Of a stretch of DNA of 64,000 nucleotides, positions 35,284 to 44,817 are shown one piece after another (the stretch's first letter is position 1; every line of letters begins with the position of its first letter). This DNA is from Aquamicrobium sp. LC103 (GTDB lineage Bacteria > Pseudomonadota > Alphaproteobacteria > Rhizobiales > Rhizobiaceae). The stretch is from assembly GCF_001014615.2 (NCBI RefSeq), contig NZ_LBCQ02000001.1:558001-622000 (forward strand), read 5' to 3'. A program made the position numbers and the translations under genes. Under the pieces are notes generated by a model, which was not told the DNA's origin, did not search any database, and saw only the letters and a list, made by a program, of their open reading frames with translations.

Positions 35284-36954
35284 ATGCTGCGTATCCTCTT
35301 CTTCCTTCTCCTCGTCTTCGCCCTCGGCCTCGGCTTTGCCTGGCTCGCCGACCGGCCGGGCGATCTCGTCGTCACCTTCAACGGTTACCAATATGAGGTG
35401 ACGCTGATGGTCGCGGCGGTGATCGTCACGGCCATCGTGGCGGCGGTGATGATTGCCTGGTGGCTGGTCAAGAGCATTTGGAACAGCCCCTATACGATCT
35501 CGCGCTATTTTCGCGTGCGCCGACGCGACCGCGGATACCAGGCGCTGTCGACCGGCATGATCGCCGCCGGCGCCGGCGACGCCGCGCTGGCGCGCAAGAA
35601 GAAGAAGGAGGCGATGAAGCTGATCAGCGCCGATCAGGAGCCGCTGATCCATCTCCTCGACGCGCAGGCGTCGCTGCTCGAGGGCGACCATGAGGCGGCG
35701 CGGCGGAAATTCGAGGCGATGCTCGACGATCCGGAAATGCGTCTCCTCGGCCTGCGCGGGCTCTATCTCGAAGCGGAACGCCACGGCGATCGCGTCGCCG
35801 CCCGGCACTATGCCGCGCGGGCGGCGGAAGCCGCGCCGCAGCTCGGCTGGGCCGCCAACGCGACGCTGGAGGAAAAGACGCAGGACGGCGACTGGGACGA
35901 GGCATTGCGCATCGTCGACGCGCAGAAATCGACGCGCCAGATCGAGCCGGCATCGGCCAACCGCAAGAAGGCCGTGCTTCTGACGGCGAAGGCGATGTCG
36001 ATGCTCGACGCCGATCCCGCCGGCGCGAAGAACGCGGCGCTGGAGGCCAACCGGCTGGCGCCCGACCTCGTCCCTACCGCGCTCGTCGCCGCGAAGGCGC
36101 TGTTCCGATTGGCCGACACCCGCAAGGGCGCCAAGATACTGGAGGCGGCATGGAAGAAGGAGCCGCATCCGGAGGTCGCCGAGGTCTATGTCCATGCGCG
36201 GCCGGGCGATTCCACCCACGACCGGCTTACGCGGGCGAAGAAGCTGCAGTCGCTGCGCCAGAACAATGTCGAATCCTCGCTTGCGGTCGCGCGCGCCGCG
36301 CTCGACGCGGGCGAGTTCCGGCTGGCGCGGGCGGAGGCGGAAGCTTCGATCCGGCTCGGACCGCGCGAAAGCGCCTATCTGCTCCTCGCCGATATCGAGG
36401 AGGCCGAAACGGGCGACCAGGGCAAGGTGCGGCAATGGCTCGGCAAGGCGATGCGCGCGCCGCGCGACCCGGCCTGGGTGGCCGACGGCTTCGCCTCGAA
36501 GAAATGGGCGCCGGCCTCGCCCGCGACGGGCAGGCTCGATGCCTTCGAGTGGCGCGCGCCCGTGGAGCAGCTTGCCCCGGTCGTCGAGCAGGAGGAGAGG
36601 CCCGCCGCCGACGAGCCGAGGCAGATCGTTCCGGTGCCTGTGCCGTTTGCGCCGCCCCGCCGCGAGGAAGAGATCGAGGAAGCGGCGATCGATGCGCCGA
36701 AGCCGGCCGAAAAGACGGAAGCCCCCCGGCCGGCGGAGGAGGCTTCCGCGGCGAAGCCGGCCGAGCCGGTGAAGAAGCCGGAGCCCTCCGGCGAGCAGCG
36801 TGCCCCGGCAAGCGTCGCTCCGGCGCCCGTGCTCGATGCCGAGCCGCCCGAGGAGGAAGGCGAACGCGTGTCGCCGATCCGCCTGCCGGACGATCCCGGT
36901 GTCGAGCCGGAGGAGGCCGAGGAGAGCGAGGCGCGCCGCTTCCGGTTGTTTTAG
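35284..36954 (+). CDS. hemY: HemY-like TPR membrane protein
   Basis: A 556-residue protein. Two N-terminal membrane helices (ILFFLLLVFALGLGFAWL and VTLMVAAVIVTAIVAAVMIAWWLV) are followed by a HemY_N segment (ISRYFRVRRRDRGYQALSTGMIAAGAGD) and TPR-like helices to about residue 420. A long Pro/Ala/Glu-rich tail (~130 residues) ends the protein. The alphaproteobacterial HemY is named for its place in the heme cluster; a direct enzymatic role is not shown. It is not the protoporphyrinogen oxidase HemY of Bacillus. Confidence 0.88.
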   Translation: MLRILFFLLLVFALGLGFAWLADRPGDLVVTFNGYQYEVTLMVAAVIVTAIVAAVMIAWWLVKSIWNSPYTISRYFRVRRRDRGYQALSTGMIAAGAGDAALARKKKKEAMKLISADQEPLIHLLDAQASLLEGDHEAARRKFEAMLDDPEMRLLGLRGLYLEAERHGDRVAARHYAARAAEAAPQLGWAANATLEEKTQDGDWDEALRIVDAQKSTRQIEPASANRKKAVLLTAKAMSMLDADPAGAKNAALEANRLAPDLVPTALVAAKALFRLADTRKGAKILEAAWKKEPHPEVAEVYVHARPGDSTHDRLTRAKKLQSLRQNNVESSLAVARAALDAGEFRLARAEAEASIRLGPRESAYLLLADIEEAETGDQGKVRQWLGKAMRAPRDPAWVADGFASKKWAPASPATGRLDAFEWRAPVEQLAPVVEQEERPAADEPRQIVPVPVPFAPPRREEEIEEAAIDAPKPAEKTEAPRPAEEASAAKPAEPVKKPEPSGEQRAPASVAPAPVLDAEPPEEEGERVSPIRLPDDPGVEPEEAEESEARRFRLF

Positions 36955-37042
36955 ACGGAGCATCCGCGCTAAATAGGAATGGTTCACCGATCCGGCCGGG
37001 ACGGCAAAATGGCGTCCGGCGTTCTCGACAGGCAACGCTCAC

Positions 37043-37516
37043 ATGCTTGAAAGACTGATGTCCTTCCTCAAGGAACTGCCCGGCGTGGGCGATGCGGACC
37101 AAGTGCCGGGCGCGGACGATCCGCGGGTAGCGGCGGCGGCGCTGATGTTCCATGTCATCGACGCGGACGGGGTTCGCGAGGACGCGGAGCGCAAGAAGCT
37201 GCGCCAGGTGCTGGCGGACGCCTATTCGGTCAGCGGAAGCGAGCTCGAGGGCATCATCACGGCCGCTGAAAAGGCGGAGCGGGAGGCGGTCGATCTCTTC
37301 GCCTTCACAAGCGTGCTCAACCGCCAGCTCGACGGGAACGCGAAGATCGAGTTCATCGGTATCCTGTGGGAAATGGTCTATGCCGATGGCGAAAGCCACG
37401 AACTTGAGGACAATATCGTCTGGCGCGTGGCCGAGCTGATCGGCGTCTCGCCGCGCGACCGCGTGCTGATGCGCCAGAAGGTACGCGGCGACGCCGCAGG
37501 TGACGGAGACGACTGA
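37043..37516 (+). CDS. TerB-like domain protein
   Basis: A 157-residue all-helical TerB-like protein: DPRVAAAALMFHVIDADGVREDAERKKLRQVL and ILWEMVYADGESHELEDNIVWRVAELIGV contain the paired Asp/Glu clusters (DADGVREDAE and YADGESHELE) thought to bind metal. Tellurite resistance cannot be assumed; no other ter genes are near. It ends seven bases before the ATG of the amidotransferase gene, so the two are likely co-transcribed. Confidence 0.85.
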   Translation: MLERLMSFLKELPGVGDADQVPGADDPRVAAAALMFHVIDADGVREDAERKKLRQVLADAYSVSGSELEGIITAAEKAEREAVDLFAFTSVLNRQLDGNAKIEFIGILWEMVYADGESHELEDNIVWRVAELIGVSPRDRVLMRQKVRGDAAGDGDD

Positions 37517-37523
37517 CGGAAAG

Positions 37524-38234
37524 ATGACGCAGCCGTACAAGGGACAGATACTGGTCGTGCTCCATCAGGAGCATTCGAGCCCCGGCCGGGTCGGCCAGCT
37601 TCTCGTCCAGCACGGTTACCATCTGGACATCCGTCGCCCGCCGCTGGGCGATGCCCTGCCGGATACGCTGGAGGAGCATCGGGGCGCCGTGGTGTTCGGC
37701 GGACCGATGAGCGCCAACGATCGGGAGGAATATGTTCGCCGCGAGACCGACTGGCTCGCCGTGCCGCTCAGGGAGGACAAGCCGTTCCTCGGCATCTGCC
37801 TGGGCGCGCAGATGCTGGTCAATCATCTCGGCGGCAAGGTCGAGGGCCATGGCGAGGGACTGGTCGAGATCGGCTGGTATCCGCTGCAGGCGACGGAGGA
37901 AGGCCACGCGCTGATGGAATGGCCGGACATGGTCTACCAGTTCCATCGCGAGGGCTTTTCGCTGCCCTCGGGCGCGACGCTGCTCGCCAGCGCCGAGACC
38001 TATCCGAATCAGGCTTTCCGCTACGGCCGCAACGCCTGGGGCATACAGTTCCACGCCGAGCTGACGCGGGTGATGATGCAGCGCTGGGTGGTGCGCGGCG
38101 CGCAACGCTTCGTGCTGCCGGGAGCCCAGCCCGGTCGCGATCATCTGAACGGCCGCATGCTCTGGGACATGAAGCTGAAGCGCTGGCTCGAACATTTTCT
38201 CGAATTGATCTTCGAGGCGAAGCCGGCGAAGTAG
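37524..38234 (+). CDS. Class I glutamine amidotransferase domain protein
   Basis: A 236-residue stand-alone GATase1. The nucleophile elbow FLGICLGAQMLVNHLGG contains the catalytic Cys, and NAWGIQFHAELT gives the catalytic His and Glu (His-x-Glu). VFGGPMSAND is also typical. Related proteins are annotated as GMP synthase-like or gamma-glutamyl hydrolases; the substrate is unknown. The ATG at 37524 has GGAAAG upstream; a GTG at 37500 would overlap the TerB gene. Confidence 0.88.
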   Translation: MTQPYKGQILVVLHQEHSSPGRVGQLLVQHGYHLDIRRPPLGDALPDTLEEHRGAVVFGGPMSANDREEYVRRETDWLAVPLREDKPFLGICLGAQMLVNHLGGKVEGHGEGLVEIGWYPLQATEEGHALMEWPDMVYQFHREGFSLPSGATLLASAETYPNQAFRYGRNAWGIQFHAELTRVMMQRWVVRGAQRFVLPGAQPGRDHLNGRMLWDMKLKRWLEHFLELIFEAKPAK

Positions 38235-38244
38235 CTCGCCTGCG

Positions 38245-39480
38245 CTACACCCTGCCGTCGAGCCGTCGCGCCTTGCGCAATTCCGGGAAGAGCCAGGCCC
38301 AGAGCGCGGCGATGCCGATCGCGCCGACGCCGCCGAAGACCACCGCCGGCACCGTGCCGATCAGCGCCGCCATGGAGCCGGCGCGGAATTCACCGAGCTC
38401 GTTGGACGCGCCGACGAAGACCATGTTGACGGCGTTGACGCGGCCGCGCACGCGGTCGGGCGTCCAGAGCTGGATCAGGGTTTCCCGGATATAGACGCTC
38501 ACCATGTCGGAGGCGCCGAGGAGCGCGAGCGCCAGGATCGACAGCCAGGGCGCCGTAGACATGCCGAAGGTCGCGGTGAACAGGCCGAAGAAGCCGACGA
38601 AGACGAACATGATGATGCCGGCATGGTCGCGGATCGGGTGGCCGGCGAGCCAGAAGGCGACCGCCAGCGCGCCGATGCCGGGCGCCGCGCGCAGCAGGCC
38701 GAGCCCCCAGGGACCGAGCTCGAGAATGTCGCGGGCATAGACCGGCAGCAGCGCGATGGCGCCGCCGAGCAGCACCGCGAAAAGGTCGAGCGAGATGGCG
38801 CCGAGCACGATCTTCTCGCTGCGGATATAGGAAAAGCCGGCAAACAGCGTTTGCAGCGAGGGCTTCTCGCTTTCGGTGTGCTGCGCCGGTTTCGGAATGG
38901 AGAAGACGAGCACGCCGGCGACCGCCATGAAGACGGCGGCGACGGAATAGGCCGCTTCCGGGGCAAGTCCGTAGAGCAGGCCGCCGGCCACCGGTCCGAC
39001 GATGGTGGCCGTCTGCCAGGCGGAGGAGTTCCACGCCACGGCGTTGGCGAAATCCTCGGGCGGCACGAGATTGGCGACCAGGGAGGCGGCGGCCGGCCCG
39101 AAGAAGGCGCGCGCCACGCCGAAGACGGCGAGCACGACGAAGACCTCGGCAGCCGAGGTCAATCCGCGCAGAGTGAGGACGAGCAGGGCGATCGCGCAAA
39201 GCGCCTCGAGCACGGCGGCGAGCCCCATGATGAGACGGCGGCCGAAGCGGTCCGAGGCGACGCCCGTCACCAGGAAGAGAAGCAGCGACGGCGCGAACTG
39301 GATCAGCCCGACCAGACCGAGGTCGAAGGGATCGCGCGTCAGATCGTAGATCTGCCAGCCGACCGCGACCGAGACGATCTGGGTGGCGAATGTGGTGAGG
39401 AAGCGGGCTGCCCAGAACCGCAGATAGGAAGAGTGGCGAAAGGCGGCGTATCGATCGTCGGAAGCTGCGGAGACGTGCAT
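38245..39480 (-). CDS. MFS transporter, EntS-like (DHA3) group
   Basis: A 411-residue, 12-helix major facilitator. The motif A equivalent is VTGVASDRFGRRLIMG between helices 2 and 3, and the N-terminus FRHSSYLRFWAARFLTTFATQIVSVAVGWQIYDLTRDP is typical of the EntS/MdfA-like DHA3 group, which exports siderophores or drugs. Substrate unknown. I used the ATG at 39480; an ATG at 39531 would add 17 residues, and neither has a clear ribosome site. Confidence 0.85.
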   Translation of the reverse strand: MHVSAASDDRYAAFRHSSYLRFWAARFLTTFATQIVSVAVGWQIYDLTRDPFDLGLVGLIQFAPSLLLFLVTGVASDRFGRRLIMGLAAVLEALCAIALLVLTLRGLTSAAEVFVVLAVFGVARAFFGPAAASLVANLVPPEDFANAVAWNSSAWQTATIVGPVAGGLLYGLAPEAAYSVAAVFMAVAGVLVFSIPKPAQHTESEKPSLQTLFAGFSYIRSEKIVLGAISLDLFAVLLGGAIALLPVYARDILELGPWGLGLLRAAPGIGALAVAFWLAGHPIRDHAGIIMFVFVGFFGLFTATFGMSTAPWLSILALALLGASDMVSVYIRETLIQLWTPDRVRGRVNAVNMVFVGASNELGEFRAGSMAALIGTVPAVVFGGVGAIGIAALWAWLFPELRKARRLDGRV

Positions 39481-39708
39481 CTGGGGAGGAATATCCGGAA
39501 TGTCGAGGCGCCGGTGCAGGCACCCTGACATGCTCTAACCTATTTCATCCTTGCGCGCGCGCTGTTTGAGAGCCTGGCCCAGTGTTTTTCGAGATGGATG
39601 CGGGCGTGAGCGCGCATCCAATTCTCGCCGCGGGCGAGTTCTTCGAAAAGGAAGATCGTCAACGAATGCGATGGCGACGAAGACAGACGATGCCGGGAAA
39701 TAATCCGT

Positions 39709-39784
<76 letters not shown>

Positions 39785-39984
39785 GTCCAGCGGATGGGCG
39801 GCATTTATGAGCCGAGGGTCGTTCCTGTCAAGCGCCGTTTGAAACGATACCTCATCGAAGTGCCGCATTCGGCCTTGCCGGTGTGGCGCCAGCGCCGCAT
39901 CATGGACGCGGCCGCGTTGCAATCGGGACTTGCCGCCGTGCGCGCCAATAGCTACATGTCGCGGGGGTTAAAAGGGAGACCGGC

Positions 39985-40275
39985 ATGCTCGCACTCATCC
40001 AGACCATCGTGCTCGCGCTCGATCTATTCTGGTGGCTCATCATCGCCTCCGCGATCTTCTCGTGGCTCTATGCGTTCAATGTCGTCAATCCGCGCAACCA
40101 GTTCGTCGGCACGATCGGCAACGCACTGTTCCGCATCACCGAGCCGGCCTTGCGGCCGATCAGGCGCTACCTGCCCGATCTCGGCGGCATCGACATCTCC
40201 CCGATCATCCTGCTGCTCATCATCTTCTTCATCCGCCAGTTCCTGCTGACCAGCGTCGCGCCCGCCGTCATCTGA
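39985..40275 (+). CDS. YggT family membrane protein
   Basis: A 96-residue protein with two hydrophobic helices (near residues 1-30 and 62-85) joined by [40 protein letters not shown], the YggT signature with the EP..RPIR motif. The family is linked to osmotic stress and cell division or SepF loci in other phyla, without a defined mechanism. AAAGGGAGA lies upstream. It is four bases before the DUF167 gene and probably co-transcribed with it. Confidence 0.93.
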   Translation: MLALIQTIVLALDLFWWLIIASAIFSWLYAFNVVNPRNQFVGTIGNALFRITEPALRPIRRYLPDLGGIDISPIILLLIIFFIRQFLLTSVAPAVI

Positions 40276-40279
40276 GGCG

Positions 40280-40612
40280 ATGGCCGCCGAGACGTTCTTC
40301 CGGCGTCGAGAGGACGGAGCGGAGCTCTTCGTCCGCCTGACGCCGAAATCGGCGAAGGAAGGGCTCGAGGGCGTGGAAGGCACGGCCGACGGGAAGTTCC
40401 ACCTCAGGGCGCGGGTGCGCGCCGTGCCCGAGAAGGGCAAGGCCAATCAGGCGCTCGTCAAACTCGTCTCCAAGCGGCTCGGCGTGCCGGCGGGTGCGAT
40501 CTCGATCGTTTCCGGCGACACCGCTCGGACGAAGACCCTGCGGATCGTCGGCGATCCGACGGAAATCGAGACGCGGCTGAAAATGCTGGGCCAATCGGGG
40601 CGCTCCGGCTAG
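40280..40612 (+). CDS. DUF167 (YggU, UPF0235) family protein
   Basis: A 110-residue alpha/beta protein with VRLTPKSAKEGLEG, VRAVPEKGKANQALVKLVSKRLGVP and ISIVSGDTARTKTLRI, which define the YggU/DUF167 family (structure known, function unknown). YggT-YggU pairing is widespread in bacteria. Confidence 0.93.
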   Translation: MAAETFFRRREDGAELFVRLTPKSAKEGLEGVEGTADGKFHLRARVRAVPEKGKANQALVKLVSKRLGVPAGAISIVSGDTARTKTLRIVGDPTEIETRLKMLGQSGRSG

Positions 40613-40640
40613 ACTTCGCGCGTTCACAAGGGAGGTCTTC

Positions 40641-41240
40641 ATGCGTGCGAGCCTGATTGCTCTCGTCATCGGTGTCCTGGCTGGTCCGGCCGCGGCCGAG
40701 GAGATCGAGAGCGTCTACACCGATCTCGTGCAGGAGGAGCATTGCTCGGTCTTCGCCTCCGCCGAGAACGGCGACGGCGACTGGGTCGACATGGCGTGCG
40801 CCGGCTATCGCGGCTACCCGGTCGTCATCCGCTACTCGGATCAGCGCGAATCCGTCTTCTACGGTTTTCCCGCCGACGGCGATGCATCGCTCGTCTGGGA
40901 AAGCTTCGACGCCTTCAATGCCAGCGATGCAAAGGTGGAATGGCGCGTCGCGCGCGAAGAGGGAGGCGAAACGCCGTTCGCCACCATCCATCGCTGGTCG
41001 GTGAGCGATGCCGACGATCCCGAGGAGACGATCGAGGTTCTGGTGGTCGAGAAGGTCGGCCTGATCGGGGAGGGAGACGGCTGCGCGGTCGCCTATGTCG
41101 TCGCGACCGGCAACGAGGGCGCCAACGAACGGGCGCGGCTGATCGCCGACACGCAGGCGCGCGATTTCGCCTGCGGCGACCAGCCGACGATGGAAGGCGG
41201 CGAGGTGCCGGTGCCTTCCTTCAGTCGCGGGGATAACTGA
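40641..41240 (+). CDS. Unknown secreted protein with four cysteines
   Basis: A 199-residue protein that I do not recognise. The first ~19 residues (ASLIALVIGVLAGPAAAEE) are a Sec signal peptide cut after AAA. The mature part is acidic, with four Cys (EEHCSVF, DMACAGY, GDGCAVAY, DFACGDQ) that could form two disulfides in the periplasm. It may be the last gene of the yggT-yggU run (28-base gap, GGGAGG upstream). Confidence 0.75.
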   Translation: MRASLIALVIGVLAGPAAAEEIESVYTDLVQEEHCSVFASAENGDGDWVDMACAGYRGYPVVIRYSDQRESVFYGFPADGDASLVWESFDAFNASDAKVEWRVAREEGGETPFATIHRWSVSDADDPEETIEVLVVEKVGLIGEGDGCAVAYVVATGNEGANERARLIADTQARDFACGDQPTMEGGEVPVPSFSRGDN

Positions 41241-41252
41241 CGCGGTTTTGCG

Positions 41253-41792
41253 TCAGCCCTTCTTGGCGGCGCGCTCGATCGCCTCGACGATCATCTGCCG
41301 CGCGGCGGAAGCGTCGCGCCAGTCGCCGATCTTGACCCACTTGCCGGGTTCGAGATCCTTGTAGTGTTCGAAGAAATGCTCGATCTGCTTGAGCGTGATC
41401 TCCGGCAGGTCTGAATGGTTGAAGACGGTCTCGTAGCGGCGGGTCAGGTGCGGCGAGGGAACGGCGATGATCTTCTCGTCCTTGCCGGCATTGTCCTCCA
41501 TGACGAGCACGCCGATCGGCCGGACATTGATCACGCAGCCGGGAATGAGCTGGCGCGTGTTGCAGATCAGCACGTCGATCGGGTCGCCGTCCTCGGACAG
41601 CGTGTGCGGCACGAAGCCGTAATTGCCGGGGTAGGTCATCGGCGTATAGAGGAAACGGTCGACGACCAGCGTGCCGGCTTCCTTGTCCATCTCGTACTTG
41701 ATCGGCTGGCCGCCGACCGGCACCTCGACAATGACGTTGACGTCTTCGGGTGGGTTGTCGCCGATGGAGATGGCGTCAATGCGCATATTCAT
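41253..41792 (-). CDS. ppa: Inorganic pyrophosphatase
   Basis: A 179-residue family I pyrophosphatase. Key segments: [33 protein letters not shown], and DGDPIDVLI with three metal-binding Asp, then [20 protein letters not shown]. It hydrolyses pyrophosphate in the cytoplasm and drives biosynthetic reactions. The ATG at 41792 has AGGAACC upstream. Convergent with the secreted-protein gene, 12 bases apart. Confidence 0.97.
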   Translation of the reverse strand: MNMRIDAISIGDNPPEDVNVIVEVPVGGQPIKYEMDKEAGTLVVDRFLYTPMTYPGNYGFVPHTLSEDGDPIDVLICNTRQLIPGCVINVRPIGVLVMEDNAGKDEKIIAVPSPHLTRRYETVFNHSDLPEITLKQIEHFFEHYKDLEPGKWVKIGDWRDASAARQMIVEAIERAAKKG

Positions 41793-41891
41793 GGTTCCTG
41801 TTCGTTCAAGAATGCCCCTGGGCGCTGCCGATATACCGCGATGCAGCATATTGCAATGCGGCGAAGGGCTATGAGGAGGGATGCGGCGGGG

Positions 41892-42398
41892 TCAGTCCCA
41901 GACGAAGGCGACCTTGCGCAGGGCCTTCTGGTCGAAAACTTCTACGCCCTCGGCGATGTCGCGGCCGCCGGCGCCGGCGTAGAAGCCGAGGGCGTTGGAG
42001 TTCTCCTCGAGCGCCCAGACGACAAGGCCCTTGAGGCCGTGGGTGACGAGCTTCTCGCGCGCGGCGGCGAAGAGGCGGGTGCCGAGGCCGATGCCCTGAT
42101 ATTCGGGACGCAGATAGAGTTCGTAGATCTCGCCCTGCTGCGGCAACTCGCGGGCGCGGTTGCGGCCGAGTGTCGCGTAGCCGGCGATGACGCCGCCGAT
42201 CTCGATGACGAGCACGGTGGCGGCGCGGCGAATGGCGTTCGCCCACCATTGCGTGCCGCGGCGGCTGATCATCGAGGTGAGCGCCCGATGCGGGATGATT
42301 CCGGCATAGGCGCCCTGCCAGGCCTCATGATGGACGTCGGCGATCGCCGCCGCGTCGCGCGGTTCGGCTTTTCGGATGTCGATCGATAGCGTCTTCAT
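41892..42398 (-). CDS. GNAT family N-acetyltransferase
   Basis: A 168-residue acetyltransferase with IRKAEPRDAAAIADVHHEAW at the start and the acetyl-CoA loop EYQGIGLGTRLFAAA, followed by VVWALEENSNALGFYAGAGGR. Substrate unknown. It probably has its own promoter, 99 bases upstream of ppa in the same direction. Confidence 0.88.
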   Translation of the reverse strand: MKTLSIDIRKAEPRDAAAIADVHHEAWQGAYAGIIPHRALTSMISRRGTQWWANAIRRAATVLVIEIGGVIAGYATLGRNRARELPQQGEIYELYLRPEYQGIGLGTRLFAAAREKLVTHGLKGLVVWALEENSNALGFYAGAGGRDIAEGVEVFDQKALRKVAFVWD

Positions 42399-42484
42399 GA
42401 TTTGTTAAGCATAAACCCCGTCGCCGCCATTCGGCAAGCGCGAGGCAAGTGCTCGGATTCGTTCCGCACAGCGTTTATCGGCGG

Positions 42485-43120
42485 TCAGATCTCGACGACG
42501 CGGTCCGGCAGTTCGTTGGGATTGTCGTCGCCGTCCGGAAAATGCTCCGAAAGAAGTAAGCCGGCGCGGCGAATGCCCTGTGAGAGGCCGTCGAAGAGAC
42601 GATCCTCCCTCGCATTCTTCACGAGCACGGCGACGATGGCGTTCCACTCCTCCTGATCGACACGTGCGCTGATGCCGTCATCGGCCAGCACTTCGGCGTA
42701 GTGCTCGGCGAGCGAGACGAAGATGAGGATGCCGGTGCGCCGGCTGGTGAGATGGATGTTGTGGGCGAGGAACTGCTTCAGCGCATTGTCGTGAGCACGA
42801 AGATAGCGCAGGCGCCGCGGCACGAAGAAGATGCGCAGCGCCGGAAACACCCAGATCACGCCGAGTGCCGCGGCGAAGGCGAGTATCTGCGCGGCGGCGA
42901 AGACGGCAATCGACATGTCGGCCCAGTCGCGGTCGAGGACGAAGGCGACGAGCTGGCTTATGATCAGCATGCCGAGCGCGAGCACGAAGGCGGCCGGATA
43001 GAAATAGCTGTCGCTGGTTCGCGCCACCACGCAGTAGATCTCGCCGGAGGTCCGTTCCTCGGCTTCGCGGATCGCTTCCGAAAGGGCGAGGCGCTGTTCG
43101 TCGGTGAGAGGTTTCGTCAT
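42485..43120 (-). CDS. TPM domain membrane protein (second gene of pair)
   Basis: A 211-residue protein with a TPM-domain-like N-terminus (ALSEAIREAEERTSGEIYCVVARTS), two central membrane helices (FYPAAFVLALGMLIISQLVAFVL and FAAAQILAFAAALGVIWVF), and a C-terminal TPM-like region with RRTGILIFVSLAEHYAEVLAD. TPM/YgcG-type proteins are linked to photosystem repair in plants and to envelope or stress functions in bacteria; no activity is established here. Nine bases after the preceding TPM gene. Confidence 0.82.
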   Translation of the reverse strand: MTKPLTDEQRLALSEAIREAEERTSGEIYCVVARTSDSYFYPAAFVLALGMLIISQLVAFVLDRDWADMSIAVFAAAQILAFAAALGVIWVFPALRIFFVPRRLRYLRAHDNALKQFLAHNIHLTSRRTGILIFVSLAEHYAEVLADDGISARVDQEEWNAIVAVLVKNAREDRLFDGLSQGIRRAGLLLSEHFPDGDDNPNELPDRVVEI

Positions 43121-43129
43121 TCGCCCATC

Positions 43130-43975
43130 CTACCAGCTTCCCGAGGCGCCGCCGCCGCCCGACGAGCCTCCCCCTCCGGAGAAGCCGCCGCCGCCCGACC
43201 AGCCGCCACCGCCGCCGCTCCAGCCGGAGCCGGAGGAGCGGCGGCGCGAGCCTTGCCCGATGGTGATGTCCATGCCCAGCCAGCGATAGCGGCCGGGGCC
43301 GAGCTTGCGTCCGAAGACAGGCGCCAGCACGGCGAACAGGAACGAGCCGAAGAACAGGCATACCCACACCGCGATGAAGATCATGGCCACGAAGGGGACG
43401 CCTTCCTCCTCCTGCCGGTTGCGCTCGGCGCGCGCCTCGAGCTCGGCCGCATTGCCCTCGAGCACGAGGATGATGTCGTCGACGGCTTTGGTGATTCCGC
43501 CGGAAAAATCGCCGGCACGGAAGGCCGGCACCATGTTCTCGATGATGAGCCTGGAATGGAGGTCGGTGAGAGTGCCTTCGAGGCCGTAACCCACCTCGAT
43601 ACGCATCTTGCGGTCGTCGCGCGCGACGAGCAGCAATATGCCGTTGTCCTCGCCGGCCTGGCCGAGCTTCCAGGCGCGGAACAGGCGATTTGCATAGGGC
43701 TCCAGCGCTTCTCCGTCGAGCGAGGGAATGGTAGCGACGACGATCTGATCCGAGGATTTCTGCTCGAACGCGGCGAGCTTCGCGTCAAGGGCCTGACGCG
43801 AGGCGGCGTCCATCATGCCGGCGCTGTCGACCACGCGCCCGGTCAGCGCCGGCAGCTCGGCGGCGAAGGCGGCGGCGAGAAGGGCAAGCCACAGCACGGC
43901 CGCGGCGACTGCTCCGTATGCCGCCGTCCGGTGTCCGCGACGAAGCTGCGGGTGAAGCGCTGCTGCCGTGCTCAT
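43130..43975 (-). CDS. TPM domain protein with Gly-rich C-terminus (YgcG family)
   Basis: A 281-residue protein. A signal-anchor helix lies near residues 20-40. A TPM domain follows (LTGRVVDSAGMMDAASRQ, SSDQIVVATIPSLDG, NGILLLVARDDRKMRIEVGYGLEG). A second helix near residue 195 precedes a Gly/Ser/Trp repeat tail (SGWSGGGGGWSGGGGFSGGGG). Layout matches YgcG proteins, usually next to LemA. It lies 25 bases downstream of lemA. Confidence 0.9.
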   Translation of the reverse strand: MSTAAALHPQLRRGHRTAAYGAVAAAVLWLALLAAAFAAELPALTGRVVDSAGMMDAASRQALDAKLAAFEQKSSDQIVVATIPSLDGEALEPYANRLFRAWKLGQAGEDNGILLLVARDDRKMRIEVGYGLEGTLTDLHSRLIIENMVPAFRAGDFSGGITKAVDDIILVLEGNAAELEARAERNRQEEEGVPFVAMIFIAVWVCLFFGSFLFAVLAPVFGRKLGPGRYRWLGMDITIGQGSRRRSSGSGWSGGGGGWSGGGGFSGGGGSSGGGGASGSW

Positions 43976-44000
43976 TGCGGAAGCCGCCGCCAGTGCCCGG

Positions 44001-44636
44001 TCACCCGCCCTGATTGGTTCCGAAATCGACCTGCGGCACCCGCATCTGCTCCTCGGGGATCGTGAAGGTCTGGTAGGGCTGGTTGTCGGTGAACCAGAGC
44101 TTCGCCCAGATCATGGTCGGCAGGGTTCGAAGCGAGGTGTTGTAGACCCGCACCGCCTCGATATAGTCGCGGCGGGCGACGGCGACGCGGTTTTCCGTCC
44201 CTTCGAGTTGCGCCTGGAGGGCGAGGAAGTTCTGGTTCGACTTCAGGTCGGGATAGTTCTCCACGACGGCGAGCAGGCGCGACAGCGCGCCGGTGAGGCC
44301 GGCCTGACCGTCCTGGAAGGCCTTGAAGGCTTCCGGGTCCTGCAGCATCTCCGGCGTGACCTGAACCTGCGTCGCACGCGCACGCGCCTCGACCACGCCT
44401 TCGAGCACTTCGCGTTCCTGCGCGGCGTAGCCTTTCACGGTCTCCACCAAATTGGGGATGAGATCGGCGCGGCGCTGATACTGGTTGAGGACTTCGCTCC
44501 AGGCAGCCTTCGCCTGTTCCTCGTTCGTCGGGATGGTGTTGAAGCCGCAGCCCGAAAGCAACGGCACGAGCAACGCGAGAAGCAGCACGGCGAAGGCGCG
44601 GCGCGGCTTCACCCCTGTAAAGGCCCGAACTTGCAT
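44001..44636 (-). CDS. lemA: LemA family lipoprotein
   Basis: A 211-residue protein. The lipobox LLSGC follows a hydrophobic segment, so it is likely anchored as a lipoprotein. The LemA helical region includes AAWSEVLNQYQRRADLIPNLVETVKGYAAQER and YPDLKSNQNFLALQAQLEGTENRVAVARRDY. LemA and YgcG-type TPM proteins commonly form one operon, as here (lemA, TPM, TPM). Function is unclear. Start at 44636 has GAGGGG upstream. Confidence 0.92.
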   Translation of the reverse strand: MQVRAFTGVKPRRAFAVLLLALLVPLLSGCGFNTIPTNEEQAKAAWSEVLNQYQRRADLIPNLVETVKGYAAQEREVLEGVVEARARATQVQVTPEMLQDPEAFKAFQDGQAGLTGALSRLLAVVENYPDLKSNQNFLALQAQLEGTENRVAVARRDYIEAVRVYNTSLRTLPTMIWAKLWFTDNQPYQTFTIPEEQMRVPQVDFGTNQGG

Positions 44637-44817
44637 GGATCGATCCCCTCGAAAGGTTGAATGCGCGGCGAGCTTAGCGTTATTCGTGTACAAAAGGAAT
44701 CCCGATGGCCCGGCGGGAGGTTGCGCGAGGGACGCGCTGGCACAGCGTTTTCTCGCGCAAGCCGGTTCGCAGTTTCCCGGCCATGCTCTAATCTCACCGA
44801 AACGGGAGCAACAAGCC

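Noticed and set aside
37043-37516. Tellurite resistance gene
   Set aside because: TerB-like fold alone; no terZACDE genes nearby, so resistance is not supported.
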